From Tritrichomonas musculus (taxonomy: Eukaryota > Parabasalia > Tritrichomonadida > Tritrichomonadidae), in contig JAPFFF010000001.1 in NCBI GenBank assembly GCA_039105265.1, positions 1,302,001-1,366,000 on the forward strand: a stretch of DNA of 64,000 nt, written 5' to 3'. The notes below the pieces were generated by a model that saw only the letters and a program-made list of their open reading frames with translations, made no database searches and had not been told where the DNA came from. The translations under genes and the position numbers were made by a program. Of the stretch, positions 30,447-42,544 are shown in pieces. The first letter of the stretch is position 1. Each line of letters begins with the position of its first letter.

Positions 30447-32723
30447 TTAATCAATTATTACTCTTTTTTTGTTGATATCCTTTTTTCTTGGCTGTTGCCT
30501 TTTCTTTGTTAGCTTTGGTTTCTTGTGACTCATGTTGAAATTTATTTCTATGTGTTTGTTTTCTCCTTCTTTTGTAACAAAAACCAATGCAATGCAGCAA
30601 GTATTGAAAGATAAAGAAAAGTTATTTCCAAAAATATCTTTGAAATCTTGAACGTACAGTGGTGGCTTTACTGTTTGTTTAATATAAGTATTGAACAGTG
30701 TGTAATAGTTGACAATTTTATCATGTTTTCTTCTTTTCAAATAACTTTCAATGTATTGAGACACATTTCCAAATTCCAAAGCTTCATACGCTTCGTCCTC
30801 TGCATTAACAAATTCTATGTTTCCAGTTAGATACAAATCTTTTTCAAGCAAAAGACGGCTAAAAAGAAGATGCATTATGTTGAAATCTCTTCTGTCAAAT
30901 GTATGAATTATTGCATTTTCAAATTGTCTTTCATATAAATTGAATGGCAGATATGTAAATACGTTACATAAACATTGGATATCTTGTGAATCAATTAAAC
31001 CGATCAAGTCAACTTTCCATTTTTCTATGAGCAAATTATATATGCCAATTGCTGGTTGTATCACTTTTGAATAGAAAATCATTTTGATGTAATTTTGATC
31101 TGTCAATGAATCCAATATTTTCGAATCATTCATCATGTAAGAGAATATTTTCTTTCTGTTGTAAATAACTGAGTACATAAGTGGTGTTTCTTCATTTATG
31201 TCAGCAATTGAAAGGTCAATTGATTTCACTGATAAAAGTAATTTAACAAGATATAATTTGCCTTTTTTGATGGCATAATGAAGTAATGTTTCTTGGGATT
31301 TCTCATTGGCAGTATTGATATCAAGTCCATGAGGAAACAAAGTGAATAAAGCCAAGTAATTATTTGAATCCATTATTGCATTAAAAGTTGCATCAATATC
31401 TAAAAATTTCAAGTTATCTGGCTTGTTTCGATCAAAATATGAAAATGAATCACTTTCTTGGTTCAAATCTTTCTTGTCATCTTCATCGATGTCGTATTCA
31501 TCCTCTGAATATTGAGAGCAATTATTGAATATATATTCATTTCTGTAGTTATTTAATAAGCATTCATAGTATCTATTCTCATCAAATTCATTGTAGAATG
31601 AGATTGGATCAGAGTAATCAAAGAGTCTAAATGGCAATTTCGGAGAGACATTTGATGAGCCATTTCTGAAGTTGTTATGATTATCCAAAATCCAAGATAA
31701 AATGTCATTTTGGAAATACTTGATTGATGTTGGAATTCCACTGAAAAATTCAAAGCCTTTCTCTTCCAAAGTGTGAATGATATCGAAACTTCCTCCTGCA
31801 ATTGCAAAATGCGGTAACAATATGAAATCGTCTTCATTTGGATCAATGTTAGATAAAAGTGAAAGCAAATGATCGAATATTTTAATTGATCCGAAAAATG
31901 CTGAGTATTGAAGCAATGTTGGATCATTCAACAAAATTGAACATCTTTCAAATATTGATGATTTGATTTCATGATGAATATGAAATGCTCCTTCTTTATG
32001 TTCGACGTATCTCTTAAATGAATCGATGTCATCATTTCTAATTATTTCAGCAAGAATATCCAAAGAGTGTCCTGTTTCCATCATTTTCTTAAGTGTCTCT
32101 TCGTCATCATCGTTTTGATATTCTTTGGGAACTTGATAATGATACTTCTCCTTTGCTATTTTAATTATATCTTTGTTTGCTGATTTGATTTCTGGATAAA
32201 ACCAGTTGAGAATTCTCGTTAAGATTATTTCTATGTTTTCTGGATCAGAGTCCAATGTATCATCTATGAATTGTTGATTTGTGATGTCGTTGGACTCTTG
32301 ATTGTTGTGAAGAATTGTATTGATTTCGTTTAATATTGAAGCTAACGAGATGGCATTTCTTGAAAACAATGTCCTCAAGAAGAACAATGAGGAAATTGAA
32401 AGAGGTCTTCTCGAATGCATAAATGAAACAATGAATTTTTCAAGCAAATTAACTTTATTTGAATAGGAATTTGATTGTCGGATGTAGATAAAGAAATCTG
32501 CAAGAGTTTCTATGTTCTTTGGTCTATAATCTGCAACATTTAGCAGAATTTGGGCTAAAAGGTAGATATTTTCTTCTTTTTCGATAATTTGTTCGTTTTG
32601 CAATATTTGATTGCCAATTTCTTCTAGGTTTTCATTATTCAAATTCGATACTGACTTTTGAATTTGAGAAATGAGTTTGAGTTGATTGTATAAATCTTGA
32701 TCAAATGATGATGCTTTGAGCAT
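30447..32723 (-). CDS. DUF3447-type ankyrin protein, uninterrupted
   Basis: 758 residues. The N-terminal half is helical (SSFDQDLYNQLKLISQIQKS; IYLLAQILLNVADYRPKNIE). A DUF3447-like ankyrin region follows (PTLLQYSAFFGSIKIFDHLL; PHFAIAGGSFDIIHTLEEKG), then regular ankyrin repeats (ETLLHYAIKKGKLYLVKLLL; ETPLMYSVIYNRKKIFSYMM). Acidic linkers lie near 405-425. A basic C-terminus (KKPKLTKKRQQPRKKDINKK) could be nuclear or RNA-binding. Unlike genes 1 and 2 it has no spacers, so it is the natural local control for the cassette question. The ATG at 32723 has TCATTTTATAAAA 18 bases upstream. Confidence 0.85.
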   Translation of the reverse strand: MLKASSFDQDLYNQLKLISQIQKSVSNLNNENLEEIGNQILQNEQIIEKEENIYLLAQILLNVADYRPKNIETLADFFIYIRQSNSYSNKVNLLEKFIVSFMHSRRPLSISSLFFLRTLFSRNAISLASILNEINTILHNNQESNDITNQQFIDDTLDSDPENIEIILTRILNWFYPEIKSANKDIIKIAKEKYHYQVPKEYQNDDDEETLKKMMETGHSLDILAEIIRNDDIDSFKRYVEHKEGAFHIHHEIKSSIFERCSILLNDPTLLQYSAFFGSIKIFDHLLSLLSNIDPNEDDFILLPHFAIAGGSFDIIHTLEEKGFEFFSGIPTSIKYFQNDILSWILDNHNNFRNGSSNVSPKLPFRLFDYSDPISFYNEFDENRYYECLLNNYRNEYIFNNCSQYSEDEYDIDEDDKKDLNQESDSFSYFDRNKPDNLKFLDIDATFNAIMDSNNYLALFTLFPHGLDINTANEKSQETLLHYAIKKGKLYLVKLLLSVKSIDLSIADINEETPLMYSVIYNRKKIFSYMMNDSKILDSLTDQNYIKMIFYSKVIQPAIGIYNLLIEKWKVDLIGLIDSQDIQCLCNVFTYLPFNLYERQFENAIIHTFDRRDFNIMHLLFSRLLLEKDLYLTGNIEFVNAEDEAYEALEFGNVSQYIESYLKRRKHDKIVNYYTLFNTYIKQTVKPPLYVQDFKDIFGNNFSLSFNTCCIALVFVTKEGENKHIEINFNMSHKKPKLTKKRQQPRKKDINKKRVIID

Positions 32724-32734
32724 TGTTGATTTTT

Positions 32735-32743
32735 ATAAAATGA
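32735..32743 (-). promoter_or_regulatory. Initiator-like TCATTTTAT
   Basis: Minus-strand TCATTTTAT, with the A of TCA 18 bases before the start codon at 32723. It matches the trichomonad initiator pattern; function is inferred. Confidence 0.4.
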
Positions 32744-35700
32744 TCTGTTTCAATAATTTTTTATTTATTTAAAATAACCTCTTTTCAAATCTCTTTTGAA
32801 AATTTTTCCAAAAAAAATTGTATTCAATTTCTCAATAAAGAGGCAAAATAAGCATTTAAATATGTTTTTTATAATTGAAATTTTTGCATGAGTTTTCACA
32901 AAATTGAGATTATATCTTTACAATTTGAATTTCAAAATTTGTGAATTTTTCATTAAATATTCAAAGAACGATTCAGTTTGTTAACGCTTTCGTATCATTT
33001 CATCAGCATTCAATAATAAAAATTTATTTAAGATTATCTTCATTGAAATAAAAGGTTTTTATTTTTAATTATTTCTATTGTATAGAAGTTTAACATTATA
33101 TTTAAATGAGAATTTGAAAGTAATACATGCATAAAAATATTTTTACTGATTTAGAATTTCAATCATCATCTTGTTTTCGACATTGTATATAATAATTAGA
33201 TGAAATTCATTTTAAACAGATAAAAAATAATATTGCGTTATTTAATACAGTTTTTCCTATAAAATTTTGTGAATATATTTGAGTTGTAACTAAAATCTTT
33301 TAAATCTGGAGTTTCTGTTCAGTAAACGAAAAATAATAAGTTAACTAAGAATAAATTGAATAAATGAACTTAAAAAATAAAATTTAGTAAAAAGTAATTG
33401 CATTGAATGTGACTTCGTTCCTCAATTTGAAACAAGAAATGGTATATTTAATATGTTAAATGATTAATAAGCAATTTATCAGAATAAGAGCTTCTTCCAT
33501 TGAATGTATTATTTTACATTTCGATTGTTTGAAAATGTAATTTGAAATTTTGTTTATTCAATATATCCATGGTATGAATTTCTTCATAAATAAGATAAAT
33601 TCTAGAGGGTTCCATTGATTGTAAAGTATATCACGAGAAAATGCAATATAAATATAACAATTTTTATTTTTTGAAAGAATTTGAGAGAGTATTTGAAATT
33701 AATTTAATTTTCATTGAAAAATTTGAAAGAATTTGAAATAAATAAATAAACAAAAAATATCTTTTTTGAGGAAATCTGTATTTTCATGGAAAAAAGAAGT
33801 AATCCAAATAAGCTGATCTTTTTCTCAAGATCCTGCAGGATATTCTTTTTATAAGGAACTCATTTTCTCTAAATTGGATTCATCATAATTCTTGGAGGTC
33901 AACGTTCAGCAAATCTATTTTGTTTATTTTATGTAAAAACGATAGCATAAGTGAATGTAATTTTATGTAAAAGTGGTTTGATTGATTTTAACTGTTCATC
34001 ATTCAGGGAAAAAAAAAAAAAACTTTTTTATTGATGTTCGTTTTCCTTTTTGATTTATTCTTTCTAATGATTATAATTCAGATTCTTTTTTTATATCATG
34101 TACTTAATATTTTCTGATTTGGTACCGTATATTTTGAAAGATAAAGAATAGAGTGATTGACCTTTTGATTGTTATGATGTTAAAAAACAATTCAAAGTTT
34201 TTTTCTTTATAACAAGAGTCGGCTAAACTTCTATTAAATGGTTTAATAAATAACGAGTTTTAGGAGCTATAAAAATAAATATCTAATGTAAATAATTTTA
34301 TGTGACGTAAAAAATGCTGAAAGTTGCATTGAAATAAATGAAACTGTAAACTTTTTTTTTTTAATTTTTGCGTTTAAACTGACGGTTTATAAGAATTTAT
34401 TTCAAATATTGAATGATTTTTTTTTTTTACCTTGAAAAATTAAAAAAAAGTTTAGAAAGAAACAACAGTTAAAAGAAATAAGCTTTATATAATTAAAAAT
34501 GAGAAAGCTTATTTCTTAAAGAATTTTATCATTTATACAGAATAACATAAAAAAATTGACGAGATAAAGTAATTTTTGCACATGTAATTCATGATTTTCA
34601 CATTTTTATTTGATTAATTTGAAATTCAGATAAAAATTGAGGGAGGCAAAAAAAAATTAAAATGAATATATCTTAATAAATAGAAAATATTTTTTATTTA
34701 ATCTAAAAGATAATTGTTTTAAAAACTATGCAATATTTTATTTTTGTATATATATTCAATATTATAAGGAAATTATCAAAAGGTGATTATTTTTAAATTC
34801 TTATTAAACTTTAATAACGGGTTGCAAAATATAGGATTAAAGTCTTTGCTATGTTTATATATATTGTAATATAAAAATGAATCGATCTTTTTCAAAGCTA
34901 AAATCAAAGTATTCTGTAAAAAAAGTTGCATTCAGTCATGTAAATTTTGTTAAATATGATTATCAAAAAAAATAAATGCAAAATCTATGGAATCAAGCCT
35001 TTTTTGTATCCAAAATATGATGAAAAAAAATATTTAGGGTGTTATTTAAAAAAAATAATTGCAAGTTTTTGAAATTTAACAAAGAGATAGGAATAACTAT
35101 GCAAATAATGATGATTTGTCATAAAAAATATATCATTTTTCGATTCTTGTAAAATGCTTTTTTTCCTCATATTCAAGAAAAAAATCAATTCAATTTTCTA
35201 TTGGATTTTTTGTATTAATTTCAAATGATTAGAATATCTTAAAATTAAATTGTTATTTTGATTTTATTTCAAATATATACTTTTTATAAATTTAATATAA
35301 TTTATTTTTTAAATATACTATTAGTAAAACTGATATAAGAAGCTGATAAAATGAGTACAATTTTTATAATGATTGTCAATAGATATATTGACTGGTTTAT
35401 TTTTTATATTTCAACTTTTTATTAAAATAATATAATATCCACAAATAAAGATATTTTTAAATATATAAAAATGAGGAAAAAATAGATTTAAGACTAGTAA
35501 ACTTTAACTCTAAGGAATAATATTGAATATAACTTAATTCAATTTTTTCTTTATTTTTATAATTGATAGCTTTTTGAAAAAAAATGTTAATTATTATTTA
35601 TTATTATCCTAATAATAAATCCGTATTTTTAAATGTATTTTATTCATTGTTTATTTTAATAAAGTATTGTTTATTATATATTGAATATATTATATAAATT

Positions 35701-36216
35701 CTGTTCAAAAATGAAGATAACTATTTTTTATTTATAAATTTACTTTTGAAATTGAATTTAAAAGTTATTGATCGATATATTCAAAAAGTTAAATTAATAA
35801 AACCCGATTCAAAACGCTTAAGGCACATTCAATTTTTTTCAGAACTTCTCAGAAAAAAATTCATCAGATTTGAATAAATTGACTTTTTATACATTTAAAT
35901 TTGACCTTATAATTCTGAAAAAGTAGTACCTACCTTTTGAATTGAACAATTGAATGAATTATTATTAAATTGAGTTATTTTCATAGTTTTTCTGTCAATT
36001 TTTTTATAAACTAAAGAATTTGTTATTTTGTCATAATTTATTGTAGTAAATTGATTTAAAAGCTAAATTTGATTAATATTATGGTATATATATATAAATA
36101 TAAATTTTAAAATGGACAATGTAAAATTTAAATTGAATTATATATATTTTTAAAATTTTATTTTTCTTTCAATTTTTAAAGAATATTGATTTGAGCATAG
36201 AAAATTATCTTCCAAG
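32744..36216. other. 3.5-kb gene-free AT-rich region
   Basis: No supported gene, RNA or array on either strand. There are frequent A or T runs (e.g. 34010-34021, 34350-34362). It is one of the longest empty stretches in the window. Confidence 0.5.
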
Positions 36217-36347
36217 CTAGGCTTTTGTGTCCGAAATTTTTTATATTCAAAAAGTTAAAAAAAGTATCCAAAAATATCCAATTTGGATACTTTTCGGACA
36301 TTTTTCGAAACTTTTTGAGAAAAAAAATTTCGGACACAAAAGCCTAG
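36217..36347. mobile_element. hAT-type MITE with 8-bp target duplication
   Basis: A 131-bp element. The left end CTAGGCTTTTGTGTCCGAAA is exactly mirrored at the right end, and pairing continues for a few more bases. Both sides are flanked by CTTCCAAG (36209-36216 and 36348-36355), an 8-bp direct repeat. Eight-base target duplications are typical of hAT elements. The interior holds a second inverted pair (AAAGTATCC / GGATACTTT). There is no coding capacity. The perfect ends and duplication suggest recent movement. Confidence 0.85.
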
Positions 36348-36565
36348 CTTCCAAGAGCACAAAAGTTGCGACTTTTTCTAATATAATTAGTTATATTTTC
36401 AATAAAACCAAAATATTATCGGTAAGCAATTACTTTATTTACTATTTATTTTAAAATATCTAGCATTATTGATATTCCAAATTTGGCTTTTGAGTTTTTG
36501 TGAATATTGATAAAATGAAAAAAGTATTCAAAATATTGAATACAGAAAAATATTTATAAGAAACA

Positions 36566-37525
36566 ATGATGTTTCAAGATGATCTGCACATGTCTCAGAT
36601 CACGGATTTTTTATCATCATCGAATATGTTTGGTATGTCCTTAATGACAAATCTGCCAGAAAGAGCATCAAACTCAGGAAATTTGCATTCCGAGCTTATT
36701 TCCTCATCTACTGGTCCAAATAAGCAACCTGAGCAAGTTGAAGAAAATATTGTGTCTTCCAGTGATCAATCATCACAGGAAAAGCCAACTTCCAACATTA
36801 AAAGAAAGCTTTTTACTGAGCTTGAAGATCATTATTTAACAATTGCTGCATTAAAGTATAATCAGAAATCATGGAAAAAGATTGCTCAGTGTGTTCCTAA
36901 TAGAACTCCAAAGCAATGTAGAGATAGATGGATGAATTATCTAAAACCTTCATTAAAATTCGATCCATGGACTGAAAAAGATGATGAATTGCTTGTGTCT
37001 CTTGTAAATTCATATGGAACTCATTGGACAAAAATGATTGAGCATTTTCCCAATCGTTCAACAAATTCTTTAAAAAATCGTTGGTATTGGCTTATTAAAA
37101 ATGAAGTAAAATCTGTATCAATAGATAAATCGATGTCAAATAGCAATAGTTTTCCAAACCAATTAAATTCTATTGATATATCTCAACAAAGTTTGGAAAA
37201 TAATATTTTATTAGGTTTGAATCAAAAAAATGATTTAAGATTTAATACAAATGATGTTATATCTGTTTCTAATAATTCAACATTTCAAAAAGATCAACCC
37301 AAAGAATATCAAAATTATTTTTACCTCCCCAAAAATAAAAATAAAATTAAAAAGTATTCTAGATCTGACAAGAAACAAAAGAAATGCGATAAAAAAAGGA
37401 AAAATACGAAAAAAATTAATGAAAATGAAAAAAGCATTCCAATAAAAAATGAAATGCAACAAAATGGATCCAATCTAGATGATGACGATTTATTGGGTAT
37501 TAATTTTGATGATTTTAATTTTTGA
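36566..37525 (+). CDS. R2R3-Myb DNA-binding protein
   Basis: 319 residues. Two Myb repeats lie at about residues 87-187: KLFTELEDHYLTIAALKYNQ ending in RTPKQCRDRWMNYL, and DPWTEKDDELLVSLVNSYGT ending in STNSLKNRWYWL. In repeat 1 the first tryptophan position is phenylalanine (F), which is common in R2R3 proteins. The C-terminal half is Asn/Ser-rich, with a very basic stretch near 265-295 (KNKIKKYSRSDKKQKKCDKK), likely a nuclear signal, and an acidic end (DDDDLLGINFDDFNF) that could activate transcription. Trichomonads carry many such Myb factors; in T. vaginalis some regulate ap65-1. The start is the ATG at 36566. Confidence 0.88.
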   Translation: MMFQDDLHMSQITDFLSSSNMFGMSLMTNLPERASNSGNLHSELISSSTGPNKQPEQVEENIVSSSDQSSQEKPTSNIKRKLFTELEDHYLTIAALKYNQKSWKKIAQCVPNRTPKQCRDRWMNYLKPSLKFDPWTEKDDELLVSLVNSYGTHWTKMIEHFPNRSTNSLKNRWYWLIKNEVKSVSIDKSMSNSNSFPNQLNSIDISQQSLENNILLGLNQKNDLRFNTNDVISVSNNSTFQKDQPKEYQNYFYLPKNKNKIKKYSRSDKKQKKCDKKRKNTKKINENEKSIPIKNEMQQNGSNLDDDDLLGINFDDFNF

Positions 37526-39660
37526 AATATTTTTATCTTGAACATTTTATTTTTATGTTATTACACAAATAAAAAAGAAAAATAAAAATAATGTTTTTAT
37601 TTTCTTTCTCAAACAATGATGTTACAAATCAAATAGCCTTCTATTTATAATCACAAAAATTCAGTTAGATAAAATAAAAATAATATAGATTATTTTTTCA
37701 ATGAAATGGTCAATAATGTTCATCCACAAATTTTCAATATATTTTGACTGACCACCAAAAAAAGAAACTTAAGTATGATGCTAGAAATCAATTACCTTAT
37801 GCATTAAACAATTTTAGTGAACAATTTTTTTTTTATAAAATCAAAATAAAATTTTATTTTTCAGACAAAACAAAATTTTATACATAAATTTTTATTGAAT
37901 AAAAATAAAGTAAAAAGACGATTGATATCTATTTTTTTCTCAAGAATTATTAATAAAATTATTTATAATGTGGTTTCGTTTCAAAAACATATAATCTATT
38001 AAAGAATTATTTTTTGAAATGGTTGTTGGAAATGCAGCATTCAAAAAATAAAATTTAGGCTTTTTATTTCTTAATGTAAAAATAAAATGTTATATTTATA
38101 TATATATCGTTAGTCGAAAAGATTTGTTTGGATTTATTTCCTACTTTTAGCCAATTCATAAGAATTGATATATTTTTTTCCAGAATAATTATATGAAAAA
38201 AAAATTTACATAATAGTCTTGAAATAACACAATATTTTTCAAATTTATATCATTTTTTATTATGTAATAAGTGGAAAAAAAAAAACAATATTTCATTTTT
38301 AAAATATTTTAAATCTAAAAAAAATTAAGTCTAAAATACTATAAATTATTTTTATTTATATTATATAATGGCAATCAGGTTTTATCATTATATTTATAAA
38401 AAATGGTTAGAAATATTATTATATTTTGAATGAGAAATAAGTAATAAAGCTTACAGTTAAATAAAAATATTATCATCATTATATTTTCTATTAAAATTAA
38501 ACATTTTATTTTGTTTAAAATATATATTTTGGGTAATATATACCGAAATATTTATATTTTTATTTTTGACCATCATCTCTTTCAAAAATAAATATTTTCT
38601 TTTATAATTACCGATAATTCTTTTCAATTTTATTTTTAATAGAAATTTTCTGAATAAAATCAAATTAATTATTCGCAAAATTTTATTTGATCATTCAATT
38701 TTTTATTTTCAAATTTATATATAATTTTCGCAAAATATCTCTAATTTCATAAAATATGTTGAATTAAATGCATTTAAAATTCATATATATAAATATTTTA
38801 ATAGTTCTTGGTTAAAATAAATGCTAAATTTGAAAATTTTTATTATATAAAAAAAGAAAGAAAATAATAATGAATGAATGGGGCCAATAACATCAATTTA
38901 TTAATTATAAATGTAGGGAAATAATTTTGTGCTTGCTTAAAATCGAAAAGTTGATTTGAGCTTTAAATAAAAAAAAAACTTTCAATAAATTGTCCAAATA
39001 TATGATTTGAATTATATTATATATTATTAATTATCATAATTGTTTATAAATATAGGTTTAATTTTATGTTAACATGCAAAAATGAGAAAACAATCAAAAA
39101 AAAAAAAAATTTATTATTAACGCTCAAATTTGATTTGTTGGTGAGATTCTCGTCAAAAAGGAAATTTATTACACCTTATCCAAAATGATTCAAGAAAATA
39201 AAAGTATTTAAAAAAATCTGAAAAAAATAATATATTTAAAAAACACAAGTGATCAAACGGCAAACAAAAAGATTTTTTAAAACATAGTATATATATATAT
39301 ATAGAAATGTATTTTTAATCATTCAAAAAAACATTTAAAAATGGCAAAAACATTATTAACATATATATGCTCAAATATTATCAAATTTTAAAAAAGAATA
39401 TTAATTTAAATATAATTAACAAAATTTCTTTTTCTTTTTTTATAACAAATTTCAAGATAAATGAATAAATGAAAGAAAAAAAATGTATGTAAAAAATACT
39501 ATATAATTTTGGAACAAAATTCAAATAGTGGTTCGAAACTAATTATAAATATCTTGTAAAAATATGAAATTAATATTGATATTTTAATTAAAATAAATTA
39601 AATGATAGCTCTAATTTATTTAATTAAATTTTATTTATTTATTTTTTGCATCAATTTGTG
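37526..39660. other. 2.1-kb gene-free AT-rich region
   Basis: No supported gene. Simple AT tracts (TATATATATA near 38097 and 39292) and poly-A runs only. Confidence 0.45.
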
Positions 39661-40139
39661 AAAAAGTAAATCTTCATTTGAATTCACTTCCCGCATTTTC
39701 ATTAAATTCTGTAATTTGGTCCCATTTTGAATACCCTTATAATATTTCTTTAAGCAATCTCTCAATAGTCTTTCATAACTTATGTTTAAATAACTGTATC
39801 AATCTTTGCAATAACAGAAAAAGTGAATACTTACTTCTTCTGATTTTGATTTAGCTAGAATATTATTTCCAACCCATTTATCACCATCCCAAGTCAACAG
39901 CCACGTGTTATTAAAACAAAATTATTTGAAACTAAACTCCATTCCTGTAGGTAATGAATAGTCATCTGGAATATTGAATGTCATTGAATAATTATCATCA
40001 GATTCATTAATGAATGATGGCTTATAAACATAAGCGATATTTGATTCATGCAAATTCAAAGCATTCTTTGCTGTAATTATATCACATTTGATTTCAGGAA
40101 TTGTTGATTCAATAGTATTTTGATTTAATAGATACATGA
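39660..40139 (-). pseudogene. Minus-strand coding remnants, probably Polinton-derived
   Basis: Protein-like minus-strand stretches are present (for example NESDDNYSMTFNIPDDYSLP near 39950). The region is broken, with a few interruptions. Family not recognised. It adjoins the tail-fibre-like gene on the other strand. Confidence 0.35.
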
Positions 40140-42311
40140 TTGATATATCTCCCTGTAGATAACACACTAATAATTCAAGTGATGATTGAGCATCTAATGA
40201 AATCAACAACTGATTTATCTCCTCTATTTGAATGGTGTGATAAAGAATATGAACCTTTACCTGATGAAACTTTTGATGATGAATTTGATGATCCTGAGAA
40301 AGCTGTATTATCAATTAGAGCAACAGAAGAAATGTGTAATCAATTTAGAGATAGCTTAAAGAAACCATTTAAATTATTAGCTTCAAAAGTAAATGAATTA
40401 AATAATGAATATATTTCACAAAATGATTTGGTTAGAGATGACATAATAGATGTTGTTGGTAAATATGTCAATGGCGAGGTCCATTTGGAAGCAGAAGATG
40501 TTATCACAGATGGAACAATCAAAGCACGATTTATGGTGCAAAAAGTTAGTGAATACAATGATGTTGATTATGAAGAGAAGATAGTTACTATTAATATTAC
40601 TAGTGGAACAATTAATTACCAAGGAACAAATGATTTTCCTAGCTGCACTATGAATGACAAAACATTTGTTATATCAAACCCAAATAAACATAGGGTTGGT
40701 GGAATACAGATTAAAGAAAATACAGCAAAAAGAAGAATGGAATTTACCCCAAATGATTTAGCCTATACTTGTGATATAAATGCTTTACATAAGAAGATAG
40801 ATACATTACATGAGCAGATAGAAAAGAATGATACAGCTCTAGCTACGACTTTAAATGAATTCCCAACTGTTGATGAAGTAAATGAAGCATTAGATGAATT
40901 AAAAAATAATATGGTTAATATGGATAACCTGTATACAAAAGAGGAAGCGGATGCAAAATATGCGACAAAAGAGGAAATTCCTGATGATTATGCGACAGTC
41001 GACGATCTGGATCAATATGCTTTGAAGAAAGACGTCTCCAAATATAGAAGCAAAAATGATTTGATATATAAAGATGCTGTCGATGTGCCTTTTGAAAATG
41101 TCCGAGATAGTTCAGGAAGGTGGGAAGCCAAAATAAAAATGACTAGGGGAACTCATCTTGTTGGAACGATTACTGATGAGGCTGGCGTGGTCAAGAATTT
41201 TGATATAATGTTTGATTATGATGAAGATGTCCCTGAGAATACCGAAATATATATCAATATAGAAATTGATGGAACAACTTATTACGTAAATTATTATGAA
41301 AATGAGACTGATGATTGGCGCTTTTTTATCGAAAGCGAAACAGGATATTTAGATACCAAATTAACACTAGCGGAAAAAATAAATAAACAAGATGAAATAG
41401 CATTGAAAACAGATAATCGAATCGATTTAGAGAAAACATTAGAGAATGCTTTGGTTGAATTCATCAAAAATGATAGATATAAGAATATTACTGATAATCC
41501 AAAAACATATATTGGTTATTTCTATTATGTTAATGGAGAATTTGAACTCAGATTTAAATTTATTCCAAGGAATTATGATGACAAATATATGATTTTACAA
41601 TATGATTCTGCTGATGGTGAATTTTGTATTGTATTGCTATTGAACATATCATTAAACTCTGGAACATTCATCACATTTTCGAAAGAGGGAGAATTTAAAT
41701 ATAGAATCGTGAAAGATTTAACCATTGAAACAGTCTATGATGAAAAATATCAAACTAAAGTTTTAAAAGTTTCTTGTACTTTTGAACCATTTAGACATAT
41801 TGGTTCGTCTGTTGATGATTATTTGGAAGACATAAATGGTTATTCTGATATTAAATATTTCAAAGTTGTTAGATCAAATGAAAAATATCCTGTTGAAGAT
41901 GTTCTTGGATTATTTATAGACTTCTTTGTTTCATTCAAGAATCATAAAGATGAAGGAAATGAATGGAAAATATTTTATTCTGGCTTTGTTGATTGTGATA
42001 TTCAATGGATTGATGATTTAACAGGAATCAATTATGATTCACACAAAAATATTTTAACTATTAGTACCGAGTTCGATTCTGATGCATATGAATTGTTAAT
42101 AGTATTTAAAGAGACGAGTGGTGAAAAACATTTTGTGAGAATTCTCCACGGATCAAAGATTGCTTTACTCGATGAAATATATGGATCAAAGAAAGTAAAA
42201 GTTGTTCAATATCAAGCTACAGATTATAAATATGACTTTAATGTAAGAATGAATTTAGTTCAATATCCAGAAAGACAGATTTACATTAAACAATTGAAAT
42301 GGAAGGAGTAA
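40140..42311 (+). CDS. Large protein with tail-fibre-like repeat (Polinton-associated)
   Basis: Up to 723 residues; the first ATG that clearly begins protein-like code is at 40190 or later, so the start is uncertain. A helical segment lies near 215-260. The motif YTKEEADAKYATKEEIPDDY and its continuation YATVDDLDQYALKKDV, near 268-305, are typical of phage tail-fibre and trimeric coiled-coil stalks. The remainder is beta-rich repeats (GTHLVGTITDEAGVVKNFDI; TEIYINIEIDGTTYYVNYYE). A trimeric fibre or surface protein is a reasonable inference. No membrane segment. Flanking genes suggest an element origin rather than a host gene. Confidence 0.5.
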   Translation: MIYLPVDNTLIIQVMIEHLMKSTTDLSPLFEWCDKEYEPLPDETFDDEFDDPEKAVLSIRATEEMCNQFRDSLKKPFKLLASKVNELNNEYISQNDLVRDDIIDVVGKYVNGEVHLEAEDVITDGTIKARFMVQKVSEYNDVDYEEKIVTINITSGTINYQGTNDFPSCTMNDKTFVISNPNKHRVGGIQIKENTAKRRMEFTPNDLAYTCDINALHKKIDTLHEQIEKNDTALATTLNEFPTVDEVNEALDELKNNMVNMDNLYTKEEADAKYATKEEIPDDYATVDDLDQYALKKDVSKYRSKNDLIYKDAVDVPFENVRDSSGRWEAKIKMTRGTHLVGTITDEAGVVKNFDIMFDYDEDVPENTEIYINIEIDGTTYYVNYYENETDDWRFFIESETGYLDTKLTLAEKINKQDEIALKTDNRIDLEKTLENALVEFIKNDRYKNITDNPKTYIGYFYYVNGEFELRFKFIPRNYDDKYMILQYDSADGEFCIVLLLNISLNSGTFITFSKEGEFKYRIVKDLTIETVYDEKYQTKVLKVSCTFEPFRHIGSSVDDYLEDINGYSDIKYFKVVRSNEKYPVEDVLGLFIDFFVSFKNHKDEGNEWKIFYSGFVDCDIQWIDDLTGINYDSHKNILTISTEFDSDAYELLIVFKETSGEKHFVRILHGSKIALLDEIYGSKKVKVVQYQATDYKYDFNVRMNLVQYPERQIYIKQLKWKE

Positions 42312-42544
42312 AATACCTATATCTCAATATTTTTTCGGGTGTAGAATTCAAAAAACACCATTAGAAAGCTCAAAAACTACTCCATACCTTGGAAATGACA
42401 TTGGGGAATAGTGAAAGTAGAGAGTGTGTACTTACGATAGGTTTTCAGAGGGTATTTGGCCGGGTAGCGAGGCCCAAGCGAAGGTGTACCTGAGCTTGGT
42501 GGCGAGCAGTGTAGGCGGTGGCGAAGTATGAGACACCGCCTATA
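42312..42544. other. Less AT-rich noncoding segment
   Basis: Richer in G and C than anything nearby (around 42420-42540, e.g. GGCCGGGTAGCGAGGCCCAA). No open frame; no rRNA, tRNA or snRNA that I recognise. Possibly regulatory or structural DNA of the Polinton-like fragment. Confidence 0.35.
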
